Source: Simmondsia chinensis (Eukaryota > Streptophyta > Magnoliopsida > Caryophyllales > Simmondsiaceae). From it: DNA of 64,000 nucleotides. The position numbers and the translations under genes were made by a program. The notes beneath the pieces are model-generated. The model ran no database searches. It was not told the DNA's origin and saw only the letters and a program-made list of their open reading frames with translations. Where the stretch lies: NCBI GenBank assembly GCA_018398585.1, contig JAGTTD010000001.1, positions 33,430,438 through 33,494,437 on the forward strand, written 5' to 3'. This document shows positions 56,354-64,000 of this stretch, piece after piece. Within the stretch, counting starts at the first letter, position 1. Every line of letters starts with the position of its first letter.

Positions 56354-57555
56354 AGACAACCATCCTCACAAGAATTTTATGGCAATGCTTAAATGATATG
56401 TAGAAATCTTGGACCAAAGAGTCCAACAAACAATGAGAGAAGCCTTTGAGAGACAACGTGTTGAAACAGAGCACAATCCAATAGTTCAGCATGAAAATGC
56501 CCCTGCCGTTAGAGCTATAATAAACAACATTGGAATCTCAATGCATGTTAGGATTCACAAAGAGACTGATAGATTCTTGGTTGAAATGAACTCAATCTTG
56601 CCTTCTACTACTACACTTATTGCTAAGGACGTAGCAAGACAAACGGTAGTTGAGGTTAAGCCTATCTTGGATAGACGGGCTAAGGCTCATAATGGCCAGG
56701 TTCATGTCGTTAAAGAGGATATCAGGCAACTTAGCCTTGCACCTCTTCTGCCAACCCCAACTGAATATCCTCGTGAGGCTCCTTCGAGCTCACGATTACC
56801 AGTGACTCAAGTTGACTATATTGTTCTTAGGAGAATGGAAAACCAAGTTATGGCTAACCCAAGTGTTACACACTCGGAATCCAGCCATAAGAACAATGTG
56901 CCACTTAGGGTTGCTGACCCTTCAAGTAAGAGCTTTTCTCTAGCCTCGAGAGATCTAAATTCTAATGTGCTAGTGCTGCCTATGCCCGAGACAGGGAGGA
57001 AACCCATTCTTATCCTCCTCAAGTAGTAGGTTACCCAGAGGCCCACTCAAGGGCTTGAAGTAGGAATGCAAGGACAGGTCCCCACTTTGGAGGGCTAGCC
57101 TCTCCTTCCCAAAATACACCCGGGGGGTGGGGGGGTCACGTTAATCACCCACTTCCTCAAGATCACAACTTGGGGACTGATCATGTAAGGACGAACCAAC
57201 AGCCTGCTAATATTGGTGTGCTCCCAGCATGTTGTATAACCCAAGTCATGGTGGGACATATTTTGTGGCCAACCAAGCACATGGCCAAATTGATCAAGGG
57301 GGTTACCCCGGGTTCAGGGGGCAACATGGTTCCCATACCCAATTGTGATGGGTGCTTAGGGGCATCCTACAAATCTCCATAGAGATCCTCACCAACTTAG
57401 GGGGCAATGGTAAGTGCATAACCATGTGCCTAACCCCTCCAGGACAAATTGGCTACCCTCATCGAGTAGATGTATGGGCTAGGCCTCAAAAGGGACAATA
57501 GACCCTTGTACAGTAAACCTTACCCTAACTGCACCAAGATGAATTAAAGTGTGCT
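56354..57555 (+). pseudogene. T3 gag remnant
   Basis: The frame 56409-57026 starts MDQRVQQTMREAFERQRVET and continues with FLVEMNSILPSTTTLIAKDV and RQTVVEVKPILD. A Pro/Ser-rich stretch follows, and further decayed text including RPLYSKPYPN-like words near 57510-57535, which resembles the start of the Tat gag core. It then switches abruptly to RT thumb sequence. The 206-codon open stretch is the longest + strand frame in the window. Function: structural gag, N-terminal part only. Confidence 0.6.
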
Positions 57556-58180
57556 TTTAGTGTACACACTGGGAACTTTCTTCATTTTTTAGTGCACTAC
57601 AGGGGCATTTAAGTTGACATTAATAACGTTAAGGCCATTCAACAGGCCAAAACGCCTTCAACCAAAAAGGAGCTCCACTGCTTCTTAAGGCGGGTTAATT
57701 TCCTAAGATATTTCATCGCGAATGTCACAGGAAAAACAGAAGTTTTTTCTCCACTATTAAGGCTCAAGACTGAGAAGGACTTCAAGTGGAAGGAGCCTCA
57801 TCAGCAAATTTTGAGGCCATCTAGGAGTACTTAATCAAACCACTAGTTTTCGTTCCACTAAAGTAGGGCAAACCTTTGAAGATTTATGTCTTTACCTTTT
57901 AGGAATCTATTGGTTGTTTGCTTGTACAAGACAAAGAGGAAGGGTTTGAGCAGGCTATTTTCTACCTTAGCCTTGACTTAAATGAATGTGGAGTAAAATA
58001 CTCCTCAATTGAGAAACTGTGCCTATCTTTGTAATATACATTAGTAAAATTAAGACATTACTTCTTGGTATTTACCATATACATGGTTTCTAAGACAAAT
58101 ATCCTTAAGTATGCCAGATAGGCCCTTGACGAGGGGAAGATTAAACCAATGGAGTATTACTCTGCATCAGTTTGAGTTGG
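57556..58180 (+). pseudogene. T3 RT thumb and first RNase H
   Basis: HTGNFLHFLVHYRGI, stop-shift, VDINNVKAIQQAKTPSTKKE, LHCFLRRVNFLRYF and KDFKWKEPHQQ. RNase H follows: ESIGCLLVQDKEEGFEQAIF, YLSLDLNECGVKYSSIEKLC. The RT palm and fingers are absent. Stops at 57613 and 57836 and a shift at 58030. Confidence 0.83.
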
Positions 58181-58284
58181 TCTATGTGTCATAAGAATTA
58201 GTCAAAGGTCAAGCCTTAGCGGACTTTTTAGCTGACCTCCCAAACATTCATACTGGCCTAAATTATGAGCCATACCAGCTCCTA

Positions 58285-58960
58285 GTGGTTGAAATGGTCC
58301 CTTGGAAACTATATTTTGACGGACCAAGGACTTATTCAAGTGTTGGAGTTGTGATAGAATCCCCTTCTAGGTTCATCACTAAATTAGTTGTTCCTTTAGT
58401 TGGAAAATGCTGCAACAACACGGCAGAGTATGAGGCACTCATAATAGGCCTACAAACTCTCTTAGAAGTGCAAGTCCTCAATTTCGTTATTAAAGGGGAC
58501 TCCCAGTTGGTGATTTTCCAAATAAAAAGGGAATTTCAAAGTTTGAGCAACACCTCGAACAAATACTTTTCGATAATGTAAAAGCTTTTGAATAAGTTCG
58601 ATGGTGTGCAATTTGAGCAAATCTCTAGACAACAAAATAAACCATCCAAGGACTTGGCTTAGTTAGCTTCAGGGTATAAATTGCCAAGGACTTGGCGCGA
58701 AAAAACTGTGGTCATCAAGACTAAGGTTTTGGACCATGACATTGAATTCACTATGTCTTCCAATTTTAAGAGTGAAGCTATGCCAGGTGAATACTTGGAT
58801 AGTTTTGAAACCCATCAAACTATTCTAAATCAACACGAGGATCGGAGGAAGCCTTTAATGGATTACTTTAAGAACCCTTAAGATTACATTAAGGGAAAAA
58901 ATATGAAAATGAGAGCTCATAGATTCCATCTAGACTTGGACAAAGCTATGCTAGTAATGG
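58285..58960 (+). pseudogene. T3 archaeal-type RNase H and linker
   Basis: 58285-58581 is open for 98 codons and has all three acidic motifs: WKLYFDGPRTYSSVGVVIES, CNNTAEYEALIIGL and VIKGDSQLVIFQ. It is the best copy of this domain in the window. The linker at 58681-58881 (MPRTWREKTVVIKTKVLDHD) matches T1 and T2. A direct repeat of GCTATGCTAGT(A/G)ATGGTA occurs at 58946-59025. Confidence 0.87.
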
Positions 58961-59049
58961 TAGTGATGCTATTAGAGCGCTTCTCAGGTGCCTTGACATG
59001 GATGAGGCTATGCTAGTGATGGTAGGAGCCCATGAGGTTATCTGTGTAT

Positions 59050-60045
59050 CCTATTTAGTCGGCAAAAAATGCATTTGATCATTATGCATTATGGCTATTA
59101 CTGGCCATCAATGATGGATGATTGCATAAAATATGCCAAGAGGTGAAAAGCATCCAAGAGACATGGGCAGTACTAAAAGTCCCTGCAGCCAAGATGCATG
59201 CTATTGTCAAACCATGGCCCTTCATAGGGTGGGCAACGGACATGATAAGGTAAATCAACCCCCCTGCTAGTAAGTAACACGCTTACATCCTTAGGGCCAT
59301 AGACTACTTCACAAAATGGGTGGAAACTAAACCATATAGGAATATCAATCAGCAAGATGTGATTCATTTTATCAAAGAATACATCCTATGTAGGTTTGGT
59401 ATCACTGAAACTATGACTATGGACCAAGCTAGAGTGTTCAATGGGGCACGGGTTGATGAATTCACCAAGAATCTTAACATAGAAATCTTGAATTCAACTC
59501 CTTCCTATGCGCAGGCCAATGGCCAGGCAGAGTCAACAAACACGATTCTGAAGGTCAATATTGAAAAGATGATCCAAGACAATTCCAAGAAGTGGCATGA
59601 ATTGCTATTGGATGCTCTTCGGGCTCACAAAACGTCCAAACGTGATGCAACTGGGACAACTCCCTTCTATTTAACGTATGGCTATGATGCCATGATCTCG
59701 ATGAAAGTAACAACTCCCTGTATTAGGTTGGCTCATCAAGGAAAGTTTTATGAACATGAGCATGAGCAAGCTATGGTTCACGAACTAACTAACTTAGACC
59801 AAGTTAGGTTAAAAGCCCTTCATAAATTTGAGGGGAAAAAAAAAAGAAGACGGTGACCAAGGCATACACAAAAAGATCAAACCCAGGTCTTTTCACTTAG
59901 GGGATATAGTATGGAAAGTGGTGTTGCCCATTTTCCAGAAAGGCCATGTCTTTGGGACATGGTCCACAAGCTTGGAGGGCCCATTTAGAGTCATCGAGGT
60001 GTTTGGAGGCAATGCTTACTTACTCAAAGACCTACATTGAAGAAC
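59050..60045 (+). pseudogene. T3 integrase
   Basis: The zinc region (near 59090-59165) and first aspartate (WPFIGWATDMIR) are decayed. The open stretch 59320-59856 holds KPYRNINQQDVIHFIKEYIL, MDQARVFNGARVDEFTKNLN, NGQAESTNTILKVNIEKMIQ and LLLDALRAHKTSKRDATGTT, with the second aspartate and the glutamate. The end, 59828-60040, overlaps by a frameshift at an A run (59834-59843) and reads FHLGDIVWKVVLPIFQKGHV, FGGNAYLLKDLH. Confidence 0.9.
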
Positions 60046-60117
60046 TCAACCAAGGGCTATTACTTAAAGGTTTCTAAAGAAATATGGGACATCAATTTGG
60101 GATTCTAGCAAGGAAGT

Positions 60118-61065
60118 CCTTCCATTGTTTTGTTAATCAAATGAATTGGAGGTCAGAATTATATTCTATAATGATTCAAGTCATCGCAAGGTTTTGGTAA
60201 ATCGAGTAGGAGCAATTTCAGTGTTAAATTAGCTACGGTTAGATTTTTCTTAGAGTGGTTCACATTGTATTCGAGTTATTATGGTCAGAGAAATTCACTT
60301 TCAATTTGAGTTAATCGAGTTTCGAGTCAAATTAGGTTGAGTATCACATAAGATCATTTTATGCTTAAGTTATCGCGCATTTTCAGTTAATTGGGTCATA
60401 TCTTTTTGGAATCCAGGCTAGAATAGATTGGGTTTGAGTTGATTTAAGTCATTTCAAGCTCGAGGCATATTACTTTTAATACAAACGGGTTGTATCATTT
60501 TAAATTTCGAGTCATCTTAGGCAGAATTTGAGATGGGTCGAGTCATTTTGGGTTGGGGTCATATTAAGTTTTAGGTCAGTTTGGCCAGGTCATTTCGACT
60601 TCGGCTCAACTTGTTTACATTTCATTTAAGTCAAATAGTTCCATTTTTTGGATTTGAGCCATCTTGAGTTTTGAGTCAATTGGTTGAGTCACTTCGAACT
60701 GTGAATTAAGTTGATTTCGGTCATTTCAAGTTCAATTTATTCAAGTTGGGTGATTTTGAGGCTCGGGTCAAACTTTAGGCAGTGTCTAAGTCTTTTGATT
60801 TTGAGTCATCTTGGGTTTGGGTTAATCAAGTGGGGTCATTTTGGGTATCAAGTCAATGGTGTAATTATGGAATTGCAATTTCTTATGCATACCCCATGGA
60901 ATTGGAAAATATGATTTTTAGTTAATCCAATTCCATGGAATTGGGCAGTGTAATTGTAATTCCATGGAATTGGGCAGTGAATGAAACAGAAGAATTGGAA
61001 TTCTAGGTACCAATTCCAGTCTCAACCCCAATTACAGGCTCTAATTCCAAGCTCCAAGTAGGACT
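60118..61065. mobile_element. 0.95-kb insert of unknown family
   Basis: T3 spacer sequence is interrupted between GAAGTCCTT and AAATATAGATTCC, which are adjacent in T1 and T2. The insert starts near CCATTGTTTTGTT and ends near CCAAGTAGGA(CTT). A CTT may be duplicated at both ends. Much of it (60290-60870) is made of diverged copies of words like GAGTCATTTTGGGTT and GGGTCAATTTGAGT. At 60929-60979 AATTCCATGGAATTGGGCAG occurs twice, 29 bases apart. No coding sequence. Confidence 0.6.
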
Positions 61066-61315
61066 TAAATATAGATTCCTTTAATTATGGGCAGAGTTTC
61101 AATATCAATGCTCAAGGAACAACTCCATGATTAATCGGATAAGAAAAATATAGAAAAGAAAGGAGGAACCACCATGCATAGAGACGTGTTTGAATAAAAA
61201 TGCATATGCCATTAATATTATTGGAGAGTACATGGCTTATAAACGAAGTAATACAAGCAAGTAACTTGTTTGGCCAAAAAACTCATTATAAAAAAAATGA
61301 AAACTAAAAGAGCTG

Positions 61316-61934
61316 TATCCTAATCCTCACTAAGGATTCCTCTATAGAAGACAGCTTGCTAGTTTCGTTGCTCAACTCGTGGTCCAAGGAAAGGGCTTCC
61401 TCTTCGAGAACTTGGCTGCTTCATTGGGCCTCAATGGTAGCTTCCTCAAGCCCTCTAACCATAGTGCTAGGAGAGGAATGTTGCTGTCTCAAGGAAAGCA
61501 GTTTTCCCTTAAGATGACCCAATCTCTTCTCCAAGTGATGAATTTCATCCTCGACGCCTCTGATCTCTAGAGCTTGCTGGCTCTGGGTCTACTTGGTGGC
61601 ATCGAGTTCTTCGAACAAAAGTTACAAACCACTAAGGTGAGTCGAGCACCCTAAGTCCATTATCGCGTCTTGACAGTGCTGCTTTTTTTCATGACTGTCG
61701 AGCCCAAGTAAACCTCGAGGAGGGGGTCTTAAAATTCAACCCTTAAATTCTCTATCTTGGCTTGTGTTGATCTTACATTAGAGAGTTCTAACTCTTTTTC
61801 TTGCATCATCCAGACCTGGAAGCCATTGAATGGCTGTTGAGCCCAAAGTTGATCCTCAGCATGCGAAGTCATGTGCTTTTCTAGTGCTACAGAAATGGCC
61901 TCTTAGGCCATTAGTGGGATGTCTTGGCTCCCTC
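61316..61934 (-). pseudogene. T3 antisense PMD gene, C-terminal coiled coil
   Basis: Minus strand, homologous to 3115-3780 of T1: FITWRRDWVILRENCF (shifted), LEGLRKLPLRP and a Glu-rich helix. Farther up, EAISVALEKHMTSHAEDQLW and VWMMQEKELELSNVRSTQAK. The gene stops being recognisable at about 61934, where T4 sequence begins, so the mobile domain itself is gone. Confidence 0.68.
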
Positions 61935-63655
61935 AAATAGGGGTTTTGGCGTGCCTTGGAGATCGCCTTCTTCAAGAAGGGCCCTCATGCATCCCCAGAA
62001 ATCAGACTCTTTAGACTCTATGTTAGCTTAACCAACCTCCACTTCAGTGAGTGGGCTGTCAAGGATGGCTATTATGTCTTGTTGTTGGGCAATCTGTGGA
62101 GTGGTCCTTTTGATGTCAAGCTGTCTCATGCCATCTTTATCGAATTTTTCCTCAACATAGTTGGAGCAAGCCATGAATGGCATGTTTTCTACCATAAAAA
62201 TCTCATACTTGTCATGGTTCTAGAAGATTATCAATTGGTGCGATGAAGATGGGATACAATAATTGGCGTGTAACCAATCTCTCCCGAGCAAAGCTTTGAA
62301 GTTTGATGTAGTATCGACTACAAAGAAAGATGTCAGCCTGCTAAGCTGCGAACTCTAAACTCAATGACCCCTTCAGAGTTACTAGTAGCCTTGGAAAAGC
62401 TACAAGTTGCAACATCTAAAGTAACTAGGTCATCTCGAGATTTACAAATGACCCCCAACAAACAAGAAAGCGGGATGTTGATGATCGCACCATTATCCAC
62501 CAAGACCCTATTCACCAGAATCCCAACGAATTTGGCCTTGATGTATAGGGACTTGATGTGATTATTGGTGGCATTAGGCCCATCAAACATCATCTTCATT
62601 ATGTTAGGTACTGTTAGGGTATTAACATTAAAAGAGAAAGGATAGGAGTTATGTTTGGTGGCTGCTACTTTAGCCACAAGTTCCACCTAAGGATCCTCGT
62701 CCATGACTATAACATCCCCCTCGAGGCCTTCTTGAGTGCTAGTTTCCATGAACTCTAAAGGAAGGAGCAAGGCAGTTCTAACATCAACCTTTAAAAAGTG
62801 TCCCGAACTGTATTTGGATCCCTTGATCTATTTTCTTTCCAGGCTGCCATGCCTGGCCACGTATGGATCATGATTTTGAAAACTTCTATCAATTAGCATG
62901 TCCCCCACTAGAAGATGGTCTTTTGGATCAATCACTAGGGCTTGAGACACATCCATAGGTCGGGAGAAGTCTTCTTCATGGTAGTCATTCTTGATATCAA
63001 AACCACGATGGGTTAACAGAGCCTAAAGGTTTCACTAAGCTGATGCTAAGAGGGGAATACTGCTCTTCATCATTTACTGATTTTCGAGCCAGTGAACTCT
63101 TGTCAAGCTTGTCCCACAAAGATTCTTGTTCTTCTGAAGATGACAGACTGGTCCATCACTTAAACTTATTGTGTCACTGCCTTTTCTCGGCAGTAGCAAC
63201 AAACTTGGACTCGATCGTTGGGTTGTCAAGATCCATAGACTTAGTCTGCATCCCCTAGAGGACCCTGGCTTCCTTTTAAGAGAGCCTAGTTAAGCAAGTG
63301 TCAAGCAGGGTCCTTCGCTGAGTTGCTTTTTTCCGTAGTTGCCTCCTCTTCTATGTTCGAGTAAGACTAAAAGGACCAACCTCCTCTTAATTGAAGTGAT
63401 TCCTCCTCCAAACATTTCGGAATTGGACCCTAAAAGGCTGGTGTCCTTACCACCGTGGTCCTTGGCTGATGTCTACATCAAGTAGGTGATATTTTTTATT
63501 TCTCCTTATATGCCCAATTCTAATTGATTATTTCGCCTTTTTGAGAAGGGTCCTTAGCAGGCGCATATCAAGAGGACTTCTCAGATTGCATCTGCAGTTC
63601 TAAGAGGGGCTCAGCAAGGGAAATATATTGAAGAAGCAGTCTGTCATCGACATAA
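61935..63655 (-). pseudogene. T4: Tat-type gag end, protease and PR-RT linker
   Basis: Minus strand. 63650-63480 reads LLLQYISLAEPLLELQMQSE. 63200-62690 reads SLSSSEEQESLWDKLDKSSL and RGFDIKNDYHEEDFSRPMDV, SQALVIDPKDHLLVGDMLID. 62686-62333 is an open protease domain: PFSFNVNTLTVPNIMKMMFD, KFVGILVNRVLVDNGAIINI, DDLVTLDVATCSFS, with DNGA at the active site. Then FFVVDTTSNFKALLGRDWLH and ANYCIPSSSHQLI near 62330-62230, the linker to RT. RT itself is absent. It may be the displaced upstream half of T2. Confidence 0.78.
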
Positions 63656-64000
63656 TATTCCCTGGTCCGTGACAGTGTCCACGGACCGAGCAGGTAGGCC
63701 GAGGTCCGTGTCAAGATCGCTTGTCAAGCTGTGTCAGGTCGCAGCCATGGTCCGTGCCCAGGTCGCTGCCAGTGCCATGCCCAGCCTGGTCATGACACTG
63801 CCTCAATCGCTGCCCAAGGTCCGGGCCCAGCCTTGTCAAGACGTCCCAGTGTGCTGCCCAGTCCCATCCTCAGTTTGTCATGACAGTGTCCAGCGCCTGT
63901 TCCAGTCAGTGTCCAGGTCCGTCCAAGGCCCACATCCCCAACGAGCCTGTCCTGTACCGCGCCCCAGCATAGCGCGTGTGCTGTGCCGCGCCTATGTCCA
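63656..64000. repeat. GC-rich degenerate repeat block
   Basis: A sharp change from A/T-rich to G/C-rich sequence. Variants of GGTCCGTG(C/T)C, CAGTGTCCA(G/C), GTCGCTGCC and TTGTCA(A/T)GAC recur every 20-35 bases to the window edge. A perfect hairpin, GGTCCGTG with CACGGACC and an 8-base loop, lies at 63664-63687. No reading frame or family was recognised. It could be part of another element's LTR. Confidence 0.6.

Larger units (their letters stand above)
50164..61934 (+). mobile_element. T3: Tat-type Ty3/gypsy element, internally deleted
   Basis: 5' LTR 50164-51476, primer site, gag start, inserts F (51735-55255) and a CACTA end (to 56353), gag remnant, then a jump near 57555 from gag straight into the RT thumb. 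RNase H, aRNH and integrase run to about 60045, a 0.95-kb insert lies at 60118-61065, and part of the antisense gene ends near 61934. There is no 3' LTR. It begins inside T2 RT. Confidence 0.85.

Noticed and set aside
61956..62246. 96-codon + strand frame
   Set aside because: It is the shadow of the minus-strand Tat PR-RT linker, which carries family motifs.
1..64000. Host protein genes or tRNA genes
   Set aside because: No intron-exon structure, conserved host protein or tRNA cloverleaf was recognised; all coding signals belong to mobile elements. Weak host exons cannot be fully excluded by eye.

Overview
The window is a stack of decayed transposable elements from a nuclear plant genome, almost certainly a flowering plant with a large, repeat-rich genome. 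The evidence is the elements themselves: Ty3/gypsy elements of the Tat type with two RNase H domains, Ty1/copia elements primed by initiator tRNA-Met, a CACTA-type terminus and an Au-type SINE tail. No ordinary host gene was found. Nearly every reading frame carries stops and frameshifts, so the species cannot be named and almost all coding calls are pseudogenes.

Layout. T1 is a Tat-type gypsy element on the + strand. Its pol occupies 1-2760, an antisense plant-mobile-domain (PMD) gene 7632-3115, and its 3' LTR starts at 7928. That LTR is split at 9071 by copia element D (9072-34841, minus strand, TSD TTAAA). D is itself split twice: by copia A (13705-21659, TSD CATTC) and by copia C (22181-32499, TSD AAAAG). 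Copia A carries a SINE at 15864-16120 with a 20-bp TSD; its head is 5S-rRNA-like and its tail Au-like. The T1 LTR resumes at 34842 and meets, tail to tail across a poly-A run, the LTR of T2, a minus-strand Tat element (35071-50163). T2 has its own PMD gene (36740-39075, + strand) and is split by copia B (39376-47486, TSD ACCTA/ATCTA). A third Tat element, T3 (50164 to about 61934, + strand), starts inside the T2 reverse transcriptase. T3 is interrupted by F, a 3.5-kb non-autonomous LTR element (51735-55255, TSD GAGAG) with an RRM-like reading frame, by a CACTA end at 56353, and by a 0.95-kb segment at 60118-61065. Minus-strand Tat gag/protease sequence (T4, about 61935-63655) and an unusual GC-rich repeat block close the window.

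The Tat elements encode gag, protease, RT, RNase H, archaeal-type RNase H and integrase on one strand, and the PMD protein on the other. The copia elements encode gag, protease, integrase, RT and RNase H; C adds a downstream gene resembling the putative plant transposon protein family. The nesting gives the order of events: Tat elements first, then D and B, then A and C into D, then the SINE into A. The most notable signals are the 5S/Au SINE, repeated capture of host-like genes (PMD, RRM, plant transposon protein) by LTR elements, and an LTR end in copia A that appears to have absorbed primer-binding-site junctions.
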